From assembly GCF_000633635.1 (NCBI RefSeq), contig NZ_AYPQ01000006.1, positions 203,458 through 267,457 of the forward strand: 64,000 nt of DNA, in the 5' to 3' direction. Both the position numbers and the translations under genes were made by a program. Under the pieces are notes generated by a model, which ran no database searches, had not been told where the DNA came from, and was given only the letters and a program-made list of their open reading frames with translations. Each line of letters begins with the position of its first letter. Positions within the stretch are counted from its first letter, which is position 1. The DNA is from Enterococcus crotali (lineage in GTDB: Bacteria > Bacillota > Bacilli > Lactobacillales > Enterococcaceae). Positions 18,170 through 27,337 of this stretch are shown one piece after another.

Positions 18170-19020
18170 TTATTTCACTTCCTCTCTGAGGTTTTGATAG
18201 GCCTCACCGATTGTCAGAGGGATCGCTTTTGTTACGGGTATCTTCTCTTCCTTGATTCCTTGTAGGAAAAATAAAACGACCTGTGGTAACTGTCCGCCGT
18301 AAGTTAATACTGCTGGATTTGAGAGAACTCCTTTCGCGTTGCCAGCTAGCACAATTTGCCCTTCATGCATCAGGAGGATTTCATCGCAATATTCAGCTAG
18401 TAAGTCGACTTTATGTTCCACTAGGATAATTGTCTTTCCTTGTTTTCTTAATAAATCAACAATGGTAAAAATTTCCTCTGTACTTTGAGGATCTAATTGT
18501 GAAGTTGGCTCGTCTAAAATCATGATTTCTGGATCTAAAGCTACGATTGATGCTAAAGCAACTCGCTGCTTTTGTCCCCCTGATAGCTCAAAAGGATTTT
18601 TATCTCTCAATTCTTCTAATTTGAACATATCGATCAGTTCTTCTACCTTTTGAATCATTTGCTCTCTTTTGAAGCCTAAGTTTTCCATGCCATAAGCAAT
18701 CTCTTCATAGACAGTTTCTTTGACACCTGAAATTTGCGTAAAGGGATTTTGAAAAGAGTAGCCGATGATCGAAGCCAGCTCACCATCCTCGAAATGTTCT
18801 ATTTTTTACCATTCACAAGAACTTCGCCTTTTAAGACACCTTTATAAACAGTCGGAATAAAGCTACGAATGATATTACATAAGGTTGTTTTCCCTGATTC
18901 ATTGGCACCAATTAGACCATAAACTTTTCCTTTTTCAAATTCAAAAGAAAGACCTTTAATGGTTTCTTGGTGTTCTAACGGATAGGTGTAGTGAATATTT
19001 TTTAAAGATAGTATACTCAT
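18170..19020 (-). pseudogene. ECF transporter ATPase (EcfA type), frameshifted
   Basis: Second ABC ATPase of the ECF transporter. Its halves lie in two frames. The first (19020 to about 18802) has MSILSLKNIHYTYP and Walker A IGANESGKTT, ending VLVNGKK-stop. The second (about 18805 to 18170) restarts as IEHFEDGELASIIGYSFQNP and carries LSGGQKQRVALAS and Walker B IMILDEPTSQLDP. The break is at the T6 run 18802-18807: seven As on the coding strand instead of six would restore a continuous 283-aa protein. The ATG at 19020 has GGAGG eight bases upstream and overlaps the ecfT stop. If the frameshift is real the transporter lacks its catalytically complete ATPase. Confidence 0.88.
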
Positions 19021-19757
19021 TTCATCAGCCTCCAAATGATAAAGCCTGCAAAGATTAGCCAGCAAGTAATTGTAATTAGATAATCGATTTTTCTTTTTGG
19101 TAATTCATAGATGGATGTTTTTTTATTTTTAGATGAAAAGGCCCGTGATTCTAAGGTGAGCACTCTTTCCTCTGTTTGTTGGATGGAAGATAAAACCAGC
19201 GGGCCAATCATAGGGACAAAGGATTTCATTCTGATCCATAATGAACCTTCTGTTTCAATTCCTCTTGATTTTTGAGCATCCGTAATTGTTTTAGATAAAT
19301 TAGACATTTGTGGGACTAATTGGATCGTTGATGCTATAACAAAGGTCATTTTTTTGGGGACTCCTGATTTTTCCAAAGTGTAGTGAATATCTTTAGTACT
19401 TGTCACTTGGAAAAAATAAATAATACTGGAGCTGATTCCAACAATTTTAGAGGTCATCCCAAGGCTGTTATCTAATCCCATTTGAGAGAAGCTGAAAATC
19501 CACCAAAGTGAGGTCGAATCCTCATTCTTCACGATGAATACCTGGATAACAAAAATAAACACAATAACTACAAAAATTGATTTCATAAACACTGAGATAA
19601 ATTGCCAAAAGTTATGCGAGAAAAGACTTAGTAACATAATAAAAGGCAGCACTGCATATTGAAACAGATAACCTGGCAAAAACATACACAGGATTATGAT
19701 AAGTAAAACACAAGCAACTTTGGTTCCGGGATAAAGTCTACCGATTCTAGTATTCAT
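19017..19757 (-). CDS. ECF transporter transmembrane component EcfT
   Basis: Membrane coupling subunit that links the substrate-binding S protein to the ATPases. 246 aa with several hydrophobic helices, and the two Arg-containing coupling motifs near the C-terminal half (KSRGIE and ESRAF). Start ATG at 19755-19757 after GGAGGGA; its 5' end overlaps ecfS by about ten bases. Part of the nucleoside/ribose operon. Confidence 0.88.
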   Translation of the reverse strand: MNTRIGRLYPGTKVACVLLIIILCMFLPGYLFQYAVLPFIMLLSLFSHNFWQFISVFMKSIFVVIVFIFVIQVFIVKNEDSTSLWWIFSFSQMGLDNSLGMTSKIVGISSSIIYFFQVTSTKDIHYTLEKSGVPKKMTFVIASTIQLVPQMSNLSKTITDAQKSRGIETEGSLWIRMKSFVPMIGPLVLSSIQQTEERVLTLESRAFSSKNKKTSIYELPKRKIDYLITITCWLIFAGFIIWRLMK

Positions 19758-20358
19758 TGATTCGTCCCTCCTTATGAACATAGGGCATTCCATAATTGAG
19801 TTTCACTAAAAATCTGTCTGGAATTCTTCTAACAATCAGCCAACTGATAGAAAAGTTAATAATGGTATTGATCGTACCTGAAATCAAGTTGGTGGATAGC
19901 ACTGAATTCCATAGCTCTTTTCCGGCTGCAAGAAATGTTGCTGTGATCAAATCTGTCCCGGCACCTGTAACTCCCCCAAACATAAATACAGTCACCACCG
20001 CTGCCGCTGCGGCTGAAACAACGGATAAGATGATACAAGAAATAATAATACCGAAAATATTTGTATAAAATTTCCATCTCGACAAATAGCCTGAAATAAA
20101 ACCAACGAGCATAGATACAGCGCCATACGCAATTGAAATTGGATTAAGCATCCCACTGACCACATTTCCTAATAAACCAGTTAAAGCACCAACCCACGGT
20201 CCTGCAATCATTGATACCATAATTGTTCCGATCATATCGATAAAAACTGGTAATTTCAGGATTGATGATAACTGATACCCCACAACATTGAGTGAAACTC
20301 CTACAGGGATCAACAATAATGCCATAAGTGGAAAATCATATTTTATGCCTCTTTTCAC
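19747..20358 (-). CDS. ECF transporter substrate-binding (S) component
   Basis: About six membrane helices in 203 aa, Ala/Gly/Ser-rich, with the fold signature GTIMVSMIAGPWVGALTGLL. First gene of the operon, GTG start with AAGGA about ten bases upstream. The specific substrate cannot be read from the S protein. The downstream nucleoside hydrolase and ribokinase point to ribonucleosides or ribose (inference). Confidence 0.83.
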   Translation of the reverse strand: MKRGIKYDFPLMALLLIPVGVSLNVVGYQLSSILKLPVFIDMIGTIMVSMIAGPWVGALTGLLGNVVSGMLNPISIAYGAVSMLVGFISGYLSRWKFYTNIFGIIISCIILSVVSAAAAAVVTVFMFGGVTGAGTDLITATFLAAGKELWNSVLSTNLISGTINTIINFSISWLIVRRIPDRFLVKLNYGMPYVHKEGRINEY

Positions 20359-20375
20359 TTAAAACCCGTCCTTTC

Positions 20376-20389
20376 TTAAACCGCTTTCA
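20376..20389 (-). promoter_or_regulatory. Probable cre (CcpA) site in the ecf operon leader
   Basis: Minus strand TGAAAGCGGTTTAA matches the cre consensus TGNAANCGNWNNCA except for one base. It lies between the predicted transcription start (about 20416) and the ecfS GTG, a position where CcpA commonly represses as a road-block. Confidence 0.55.
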
Positions 20390-20422
20390 TTTGCAGAAGA
20401 ATTCTATCCATTTCCTAGCTTC

Positions 20423-20463
20423 ATTATAAAAATACATTAACCGTTAGAAAAGGACAGATGTCC
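20423..20463 (-). promoter_or_regulatory. Promoter and Crp/Fnr-type operator of the ecf operon
   Basis: -10 TATAAT at 20423-20428. The -35 position (20446-20451) reads TTTTCT, a poor match. Immediately upstream at 20452-20463 is the perfect palindrome GGACAGATGTCC, containing the ACA-N2-TGT core found in PrfA/Crp-type boxes. Its centre falls at about -41.5 from the expected start, the classical class-II activator position. The neighbouring regulator gene encodes the likely activator. Confidence 0.65.
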
Positions 20464-20483
20464 GGATAAACAAAAAAAAAAGA

Positions 20484-21179
20484 TTATCTTCCTTTTTTTG
20501 TCAGTTCAAACTTCATTTTTTCGTACTGCTCCTTTGTCACCATAATTTTTTTAGCTTGATTTTGCACTTCGTTTGTGGCTTTCAACGCCTTGATACTTCT
20601 GCCGACTGTGCGAATACTAACGCCGATTTGATTGGCAATTTTCTCATAATTCATTTCTACTTGAAGTGCCTGATGAGCATAATGTTGCTCAAAATAATTC
20701 ATTAAAAATAAACGAACTCGATCAATCCCTGTGTAGTAATAATAAATACCATCATTTCCAGATCTACTATAAAGATCATCCGCCAATAAAAAGGTACATT
20801 TTCTTAATAACGAAAGATGATTCATCAATATTTCGTAGACAATGACAGATTCGATCCGTACAACTTTTACATCAGTGAGACAAGTAATTGTTGCAACATA
20901 TTGTTCTTTTTTTGCTACTATTTCCAATAAACCAATGTTGCCATTTTGTTTGTCTATTTGGAAATAATTATATTCGTTCCCGTCTTCATAATCTCGTTTT
21001 CCAATGGCGATTCCCTCGATGATAAAATAGATATAAGAAGGAAAATCCCCTTTTTCAATGATTGATTGTCCGGACTTATAAATAACTGTATGGCCTTTTT
21101 CATTCAGATAGCTAGAGATATCAGAAAAGTTTAACACTCTGTCTGTAGGGTATTTTTGCCACGTTTCGTGCAGATTCAT
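20484..21179 (-). CDS. Crp/Fnr family transcriptional regulator
   Basis: 231 aa. N-terminal cyclic-nucleotide-binding-like beta barrel (about 25-130; IIEKGDFPSYIYFIIEGIA) and C-terminal winged helix (about 165-220; YEKIANQIGVSIRTVGRSIK as recognition region). No cysteine cluster for an Fnr Fe-S centre is evident. The site residues for cAMP binding are not conserved enough to call. AAGGAG lies before the ATG. It stands next to and in line with the ecf operon, whose promoter has a Crp/Fnr-type palindrome. Similar in kind to PrfA/Ers regulators. Confidence 0.85.
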   Translation of the reverse strand: MNLHETWQKYPTDRVLNFSDISSYLNEKGHTVIYKSGQSIIEKGDFPSYIYFIIEGIAIGKRDYEDGNEYNYFQIDKQNGNIGLLEIVAKKEQYVATITCLTDVKVVRIESVIVYEILMNHLSLLRKCTFLLADDLYSRSGNDGIYYYYTGIDRVRLFLMNYFEQHYAHQALQVEMNYEKIANQIGVSIRTVGRSIKALKATNEVQNQAKKIMVTKEQYEKMKFELTKKGR

Positions 21180-21665
21180 TTTTTGACACGCTCCTTATTA
21201 TTTTAATGCCAGTGAATCGATATTCTGAATATAAGATAGCATATTTTTTATCATTTACAATTTTATTTTTGCAAATGATTATTGTGCAGCAATCTAATAA
21301 CATGTCAAATAGTTATCCGAAAAATATATTAACATACTATTTTTTTATTGATTATAATGTGCGAAAGAATTATGTACTAGTAAATCTCATATTAAAGAGT
21401 TATCTCTGTTATTCTTAATCTTTTTTTAACATTAAAAACAACAAAATAAATAGAAATTCTAATAATCCATCCATGAAAAAACATATGAGCGACCTAAAGT
21501 GTTTAAAATCAGGCTTTTCTGCTACCTCCTTTCAACTATTGGTATGAAAATTTCATTTAAAATACCCCCTTTTATTAAAAAAAAGCCATTTAACAATAGT
21601 TAATCAAACTATATAATAAGTATAATTGACCAGACAAACACTGTTTTCCCATCCGAAAACAAGTC
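21180..21665. other. Intergenic region without a recognised gene
   Basis: AT-rich gap of nearly 490 bases between divergent genes. I see only low-complexity tracts and no conserved ORF; it must hold the promoter of the Crp/Fnr gene on the minus strand. Confidence 0.5.
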
Positions 21666-21693
21666 TTGACTTTTATTACGGGTGTTATATATT
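21666..21693 (+). promoter_or_regulatory. Promoter of the LPSTG protein gene
   Basis: TTGACT (21666-21671), 16 bases, TATATT (21688-21693). A perfect inverted repeat TATGGATA-N8-TATCCATA follows at 21697-21720, covering the expected start point, and may be an operator. AAAGGGG ribosome binding site precedes the ATG at 21745. Confidence 0.6.
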
Positions 21694-21744
21694 TATTATG
21701 GATAATAAAATATATCCATACACACACAATAAAGGGGATTTTTT

Positions 21745-22890
21745 ATGAAAAAGAGTTTAAAAATTATGTCTGCGTTATTATTATTTAGTTCTGTTGCCTT
21801 TTCAACACCTGCCGTTAACTCTATCGTGCATGCTGAAGAATCAACAGCTCCTACGGCTGACGATTCGAGTGCACTTCGAGGACAATTACAAGGTTTAGTT
21901 GATAAAGCCAACACAATCTTAGCAACACCTGATTTGTACACGCCTGAATCGATTGAAAGCCTAAAAACATCAGTATCTAACGCCCAAGTTGCCTTAGACA
22001 CTAATATGGAGAGCAGTTATCAAACGTTTATTACCAGTATGAATATTGCATTAGCAAAAGTCGTTGCTGTTACCCCACCTAGTTCTACTGAGGAGCTTAG
22101 TTCCACTGATTCTAGCTCTACTGAGCCTAGTTCCACTGAGTCTAACTCTACTGAGCCTAGTTCCACTGATCCTAACTCTACTGATTCTAGTTCGACTCAG
22201 CCTAGCTCTACTGATTCTAGTTCGACTCAGCCTAGTTCTACTGATTCTAGTTCAACTCAGCCTAGTTCCACTGATTCTAGTTCGACTCAACCTAGCTCTA
22301 CTGATTCTAGTTCCACTGAATCAAGCTCTACTGATTCTAGTTCATCAGAAGAGGTTAAACCATCCATCGAAATCTCTAATCAGACGATGTATGTAGGTCA
22401 AAAGTTAACAGAAGAGATTATTTTAAGCTGGGCAACATTTAATAACGCTGAAGGATACATGGTAGGTTTTGAAGTAGTTGGGGACTCGATCCAAGTTACA
22501 GCACTTGGCAATCTGTTAGTAACTCCTGGAACGCATACAATCAGATTTTATGTGAGTAAAGTAACTCGTAGCACAGATAACATTGTAGCAGAAAAAGAAA
22601 TTACTTTAACTGTTCTTCCAGAAAGTGATAAACCAACAGATCCATTGACTCCTGTTGATCCTACTGCTAATTCTGAAAAAACACCTGAAGCACCTACTAA
22701 TGATCTTATTTCAGAAGTAGTATCGCCAGTTTCTACTTCAGCTAAAAAACCTATTAGCTCAACTCAGAAAAAAGCAAAACAATTGCCTTCAACAGGTGAA
22801 TCAAATAACGGAATGATGATTGCTTCAGCTGGTGTAATGTTGATTGCTGGTGGAGCTTACATCTTTAGAAAAAAACAAGTAGCAAAATAA
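21745..22890 (+). CDS. LPSTG-anchored surface protein with Ser/Thr repeats
   Basis: 381 aa cell-wall protein. Signal peptide about 1-30; a helical FIVAR-like region (about 42-112; LVDKANTILATPDLYTPESI); a long low-complexity stalk of SSTDSSSTQP-type repeats (about 115-210); an Ig-like beta domain (about 213-300); a Pro/Thr/Lys linker; LPSTGE; hydrophobic helix; and a KKQVAK tail. The stalk may vary in length between strains. Monocistronic, with strong terminators after the stop. The binding partner is unknown. Confidence 0.88.
   Translation: MKKSLKIMSALLLFSSVAFSTPAVNSIVHAEESTAPTADDSSALRGQLQGLVDKANTILATPDLYTPESIESLKTSVSNAQVALDTNMESSYQTFITSMNIALAKVVAVTPPSSTEELSSTDSSSTEPSSTESNSTEPSSTDPNSTDSSSTQPSSTDSSSTQPSSTDSSSTQPSSTDSSSTQPSSTDSSSTESSSTDSSSSEEVKPSIEISNQTMYVGQKLTEEIILSWATFNNAEGYMVGFEVVGDSIQVTALGNLLVTPGTHTIRFYVSKVTRSTDNIVAEKEITLTVLPESDKPTDPLTPVDPTANSEKTPEAPTNDLISEVVSPVSTSAKKPISSTQKKAKQLPSTGESNNGMMIASAGVMLIAGGAYIFRKKQVAK
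22171..22350 (+). repeat. 30-base tandem repeat encoding the Ser/Thr stalk
   Basis: Near-perfect 30-base units (CTGATTCTAGTTCGACTCAG plus CCTAGCTCTA), about five to six copies, each encoding ten residues of type SSTDSSSTQP. Less regular 15-base versions continue upstream to about 22080. Confidence 0.9.
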
Positions 22891-22974
22891 TACATTTGCT
22901 TTTTATAATTGTAATGTAAATCTTTAACTGAAAACTATTTAGTAGCTATTTTCATTCAGTTTACTAAATGAAAT

Positions 22975-23019
22975 AACCAACACCTGATTCGGTCTCTGGA
23001 CATTTATCAGGTGTTGGTT
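22975..23019 (+). terminator. Terminator after the LPSTG protein gene
   Basis: AACCAACACCTGA / TCAGGTGTTGGTT stem followed by TTTATTTAT. Confidence 0.85.
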
Positions 23020-23083
23020 TTATTTATAAATCACTGATCAAGCTTATTCTTACTTCTAAAAACACGCAGCTAGGGATTATAAA

Positions 23084-23127
23084 AAATGAGCAACCATCAA
23101 AATTTACTTGATGGTTGCTCATTTTTA
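23084..23127. terminator. Terminator of dnaX-ybaB
   Basis: AATGAGCAACCATCAA / TTGATGGTTGCTCATT stem with A and T runs on both sides; it serves the minus-strand ybaB end and probably works in both directions. Confidence 0.85.
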
Positions 23128-23146
23128 TTCCCCAGTCTATCCTAGA

Positions 23147-23461
23147 CTAGAATCCAGGCATCCCTTTAGCATATTTACCCATTGTTGCTTCTGTTTCTTT
23201 TTCTACTTTAGTCAAAGCATCATTTACCGCCATGATCACTAAATCTTGTAGCATTTCTACATCTTCTGGATCAACAACCTCTTCTTTAATTGCGATATCT
23301 TTCATTTTACGATCGCCAGTAAAAGTTGCAGTCACCAATTGATTGGTTGCAGCTCCTACAAATTCGCGCTCGTTCAATTCCGCTTGCGCCTTTTCCATAT
23401 CTTTTTGCATTTTTTGAACTTGTTTCATCATTCCTTGCATATTACCCATGCCACGCATCAT
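23147..23461 (-). CDS. YbaB/EbfC family nucleoid-associated protein
   Basis: Small DNA-binding protein of about 104 aa. Met/Gln-rich amphipathic N-terminus ([19 protein letters not shown]), then the family core ([19 protein letters not shown]) and the [15 protein letters not shown] helix. It follows dnaX by 15 bases, the conserved dnaX-ybaB arrangement. The usual third member, recR, is not adjacent here but lies at 14.4-15.0 kb. Confidence 0.93.
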   Translation of the reverse strand: MMRGMGNMQGMMKQVQKMQKDMEKAQAELNEREFVGAATNQLVTATFTGDRKMKDIAIKEEVVDPEDVEMLQDLVIMAVNDALTKVEKETEATMGKYAKGMPGF

Positions 23462-23476
23462 ACTTATCTTCTCCTC

Positions 23477-25231
23477 TTAATCTTGAATTATTTCAACTAG
23501 CTCTTCGCCAAACATTGCGATTGCTTCGTCTACTACTTGGTTGTTGACCTCTTCTGTTGGGACGTCATCGGCTAACAAATGGTTTGCTTCATTGCTAACA
23601 GGATGATCATCATTTGTTTGTTCTCCTGGTGTCTCTTTATTTTGACTGATAAATGATTGGCGTAGTTTCGGCCAACTTTCTTTTGTGATGCAAACCATAT
23701 CAGGTGCATAATTGTTTACCAAACGACTTAAATTATTATGGATCGCTAACTGCATTTCTTCATCTTCCATCGCTCGACCGCAAACAATCTCATATTCAAA
23801 TGCAATCACTAAACCATTAGGACTTGCAGCAACTGGCTCGCTAGCTTTCAACATAGCTCTTTGAGTTACAGACATCATTTGTAATAAATCATCCCAAACA
23901 TTTTTTACGTTCAATAAATGATCTTTTGTCGCTTCGATCAACACTTTATAGACAAGTTCTGTTGGGATCCGCAGCGCATTTTTACTACTTGTCGCTCGTG
24001 TTGCTTTAACAGGTTCAGCCTCTTTGGCTGTAACACCGTTTTTCTTCAACTCTGTTAGTTCCTTTTGTAACTGTTCAACTTGCTGCTGTAACGAAGTCAT
24101 CTCTGTTGTTGTTGCAGGTTGTGTCTCTGTTGAAATTTCTACAGGTTTTTTAACTGATTTTGCTAGTTTAACTGTTGCAACCTCAAGATAGATATTCGCA
24201 TTATTAGTAAAACGGATGTCATTTTGAGTATCGCTTAAGATTTGAATCATTTGATAAATTTTTTCTGCAGCAGTTTGTCCTGCTAATTCTTTAAAATTAT
24301 CAGTCAAATTTCCAACTTTTTCCGCTAACAGGTTTGGTGCTTGTTGAAACATCAATAGGTCACGACAATATAATAACAGATCTTCTAAAAATCTTCTTGC
24401 TTCTTTACCTGAACTAAGGATATTCTCTAATATTTCTAATGCCTGTTCAACATCTCCTGTCACACAACTTGAAATATATTGATCCATCATTTCATAGGTC
24501 AAGCTACCAGTTACTTGCATAGCATCAGTCAAAGTGACTTTTTCATCACTAAATGAAATTGTCTGATCCAAAATACTCAAAGCATCCCGCATCCCACCTT
24601 CAGCTGCACGTCCAATTACATATAAAGCCTGCTCTTCAAACTCAACGTTGATTTGCTTTAAAATATAGCCTAGATGATCAACAATATCTTGCGTACTGAT
24701 TCGTTTAAAATCAAAACGTTGCGTTCTCGAAATGATCGTTAATGGAATCTTATGTGGTTCAGTTGTCGCTAAAATAAAAATAACATTTTGCGGCGGTTCT
24801 TCTAAGGTTTTTAGTAATGCATTGAAGGCCCCTGTGGACAACATATGTACTTCATCAATGATATACACTTTATATTCGGCTTGTGTTGGTGCGTACTTAG
24901 CTTTATCACGGATATCACGAATTTCTTCAACACCATTATTACTAGCTGCATCAATTTCGATCACGTCATTCAAACGTCCTTCGGTGATTGCAACACAGGT
25001 TTCACATTCATTACATGGTTCTCCGTCAACACTATGTTTACAGTTGATCGCTTTAGCAAAAATTTTCGCCGCACTAGTCTTTCCTGTTCCTCTTGGGCCG
25101 GTAAACAAGTAGGCATGCGAGGTTTTCTTTTGTATGATCGCATTTTTTAATGTCTGTGTAATTGCTTTTTGTCCAACAACATCATCGAACCGTTGCGAAC
25201 GCCAGACACGATACAAAGCTTGATAAGCCAT
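23477..25231 (-). CDS. dnaX: DNA polymerase III subunit gamma/tau
   Basis: Clamp-loader ATPase and replisome organiser. 584 aa. Walker A GPRGTGKTSAAK at about 45, zinc module CKHSVDGEPCNECETC at about 64-79, Walker B IIDEVHML at about 124, sensor SRTQRFDFK. A Thr/Glu/Lys linker and tau C-terminal domain follow. No frameshift slippery site was examined in detail. ATG with GAGGGG upstream. Confidence 0.95.
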   Translation of the reverse strand: MAYQALYRVWRSQRFDDVVGQKAITQTLKNAIIQKKTSHAYLFTGPRGTGKTSAAKIFAKAINCKHSVDGEPCNECETCVAITEGRLNDVIEIDAASNNGVEEIRDIRDKAKYAPTQAEYKVYIIDEVHMLSTGAFNALLKTLEEPPQNVIFILATTEPHKIPLTIISRTQRFDFKRISTQDIVDHLGYILKQINVEFEEQALYVIGRAAEGGMRDALSILDQTISFSDEKVTLTDAMQVTGSLTYEMMDQYISSCVTGDVEQALEILENILSSGKEARRFLEDLLLYCRDLLMFQQAPNLLAEKVGNLTDNFKELAGQTAAEKIYQMIQILSDTQNDIRFTNNANIYLEVATVKLAKSVKKPVEISTETQPATTTEMTSLQQQVEQLQKELTELKKNGVTAKEAEPVKATRATSSKNALRIPTELVYKVLIEATKDHLLNVKNVWDDLLQMMSVTQRAMLKASEPVAASPNGLVIAFEYEIVCGRAMEDEEMQLAIHNNLSRLVNNYAPDMVCITKESWPKLRQSFISQNKETPGEQTNDDHPVSNEANHLLADDVPTEEVNNQVVDEAIAMFGEELVEIIQD

Positions 25232-25330
25232 AATTTACCCCTCCCTCAAAATTTCACTATCTACTATTATACGTGATTTTTATGGATAAGGCATTAAAAA
25301 AAGCTAACTGATTAAAAAATATTAAAAAAA

Positions 25331-25370
25331 TGACTGAGGCATCATCACTCTACGAGTCATACCTCAGTCA
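25331..25370 (-). terminator. Terminator after yiaA, upstream of dnaX
   Basis: TGACTGAGG / CCTCAGTCA stem followed on the minus strand by ATTTTTTTAAT. It separates the YiaA-like gene from dnaX. The 215-base gap has further small hairpins but no SRP RNA that I can recognise. Confidence 0.75.
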
Positions 25371-25446
25371 CTTAGAATCCAGATAAACCTTGGAAGCAGA
25401 AGCTTATTTCAGCTTGAGCACTACTGTCCAACCGTTTTTTTATTGA

Positions 25447-25725
25447 TTAAATATGTGTATCTGTTTCATCTTTATTAGCTAGACCATCATTTGCACGGAA
25501 CATTTGGTTATAACGTTCTTCATCTTCTTGATTGTCTCTGATTACTTTTGAAAGTGTAAATGATGAAGAAATCAATCCAACTGATCCCATCAAATAATAC
25601 CCTTTGACCATTAACGGTTCTTTTAGTGTGTATAACCCAATCAACATCAATGCCACAAAAAAGGCAAATGATCCCCAACTTAGAAAGACAAATGCAGGTG
25701 TGTTTCTGTACGCTTTCTTCTTCAT
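25447..25725 (-). CDS. YiaA/YiaB-like two-helix membrane protein
   Basis: 92 aa with two membrane helices (about 10-30 and 43-62; the second contains YYLMGSVGLISSSFTLSKVIRD), typical of the YiaAB two-helix domain family. A hydrophilic, acidic C-terminal tail follows. AAGGAG upstream of the ATG. Function of the family is unknown. Confidence 0.75.
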   Translation of the reverse strand: MKKKAYRNTPAFVFLSWGSFAFFVALMLIGLYTLKEPLMVKGYYLMGSVGLISSSFTLSKVIRDNQEDEERYNQMFRANDGLANKDETDTHI

Positions 25726-25843
25726 AATTCTCTCCTTTTAAAAAAATAATACTTTTTTAGTATAACATTATTATTTATTAAATGACAATCATTATTTTAA
25801 TTTTAAAAAATAAATGACTTATTACTTTTACTAAAATAACAAA

Positions 25844-27337
25844 TCAAGCATTTAGATACGCAATATCTTTCGGTAAAACCAATCTTCTTTTATCAATATA
25901 CTTTCGCAGGTCTGTTAAGTTTTTAAAGGATGGAATATCTTCAACGATCATGTTGATATTTTCATCTACAGACTCCACCGCATAATTTGATACGTATAGA
26001 TCATACTCTTGATCATAAGATTTCATTGACTGATTATAAAAATGGTTTTCCTGAACAGAAAGATTGACCTTGTTTTTGAAGTTTTCTTTTAAAATGGAAC
26101 TGAGAAGCTGTGCATGTTCTTTGCCTAAATCACTCAAAACTAAGACCGATAGCTGATGTCTCATCACATCCATAAGCTTACTGAGATCTTGCCAACGAAT
26201 CGCCATTTCATGAAGAATACCATCTAAATACATTGTTTTCCAAGGAAAGTTCATTTTTACTTCCAGCACACCTAATGCTTTTTTCACAACGGCAGTAAAC
26301 ACAATAAAATTCTGTTTGATTGCCCGACTGGAATACAAATACCGATCATAAACCATAAACTTTTTATAAGGAAACATTTTGTGTTTGGCATAGATATACT
26401 CAATCAAACGAACGATACTGATTCGACTTTGTTCTGAAATAGAGATAGACAACGCCTTTTTGATCGTCATTACCAAGTTTTCCGCTTGATGGATAACATT
26501 CACTTTCTCCTGTTCATTATCCCAACCAAAGTCCCACCAGAAAATAGAATAACAAAAATCTTCATACCAATTATCAGGAAGCACAACATTTAATGGTTCT
26601 GCGATCTCTTCCACGTCTGCTTGGTATTTTCTAACATCGATGGTTGTTTTTACGAAGCTATTGATTGGATCTTTTCTATTTTGGATCAAAAAACCCTGAC
26701 GTTCTCTAATGATTGTTACAGCGATCGAATACGCCAAATGAACGATCTGACTATCGTTTAGCTCTAATTCAAATTTCCGATTGATCTTGTTTGATAATCG
26801 AAAAATTTTATCTCGATCTAAATGAAACGGCCACTCACGAATACCATACACCTCGATGAAGTAACAAGTAAAAAAATAGCGAATCTGCCGTTCGTCTTTT
26901 CCATGAACAAAATACGGTGAACGACTCATTTGGATATTACGATCCTTTAACGCTGAACTGATCAGATTTGATAAACGATACAAACTAGAATTACTTAAAA
27001 ATAACTTTTTCTCCCAAAAATGTGCAGGCTGTTTCGGCTCAAAAAAAATCGACTCTAATAATGAAAAAGCATTTGATTCCTGAATGATCTCTATATAAAT
27101 TTCATGAATCGAACGATGCGGCGAGGCAATCAGCCGAACACCATGCTTTCTGGATGTCTCTATCGTCAAATAATCGGACCAGCGATCTTCTATGTACTGA
27201 CAATCCAACATGATCGTTTTTTTCGAGCAGTCAATACTCTCAGCTAAATAATCAGAGGTAATCCAGCTATTAGGTCCATTCAATAAATTCAACAACAACA
27301 CTCTTCGATGCATAGACGGCGACAACAATCTCTCCAT
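25844..27337 (-). CDS. Mga-like transcriptional regulator
   Basis: 497 aa helix-turn-helix regulator. N-terminal HTH (about 10-60; DYLAESIDCSKKTIMLDCQYI), an Mga/M-trans-acting HTH (about 75-160), a central PRD-like helical part and a C-terminal EIIB-like fold. Such regulators respond to PTS phosphorylation and control surface or sugar genes. It is transcribed away from the adjacent sortase-fold gene, with 241 bases between them, so that gene is the first candidate target (inference). Confidence 0.85.
   Translation of the reverse strand: MERLLSPSMHRRVLLLNLLNGPNSWITSDYLAESIDCSKKTIMLDCQYIEDRWSDYLTIETSRKHGVRLIASPHRSIHEIYIEIIQESNAFSLLESIFFEPKQPAHFWEKKLFLSNSSLYRLSNLISSALKDRNIQMSRSPYFVHGKDERQIRYFFTCYFIEVYGIREWPFHLDRDKIFRLSNKINRKFELELNDSQIVHLAYSIAVTIIRERQGFLIQNRKDPINSFVKTTIDVRKYQADVEEIAEPLNVVLPDNWYEDFCYSIFWWDFGWDNEQEKVNVIHQAENLVMTIKKALSISISEQSRISIVRLIEYIYAKHKMFPYKKFMVYDRYLYSSRAIKQNFIVFTAVVKKALGVLEVKMNFPWKTMYLDGILHEMAIRWQDLSKLMDVMRHQLSVLVLSDLGKEHAQLLSSILKENFKNKVNLSVQENHFYNQSMKSYDQEYDLYVSNYAVESVDENINMIVEDIPSFKNLTDLRKYIDKRRLVLPKDIAYLNA

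Noticed and set aside
22064-22396. 110-aa Leu-rich ORF within the LPSTG gene
   Set aside because: Frame-shifted reading of the 30-base repeats; low complexity and no start signals.
25232-25446. Possible SRP RNA (scr/ffs) upstream of dnaX, as in Bacillus
   Set aside because: The conserved SRP apical sequence is not present; only a terminator and minor hairpins are seen.
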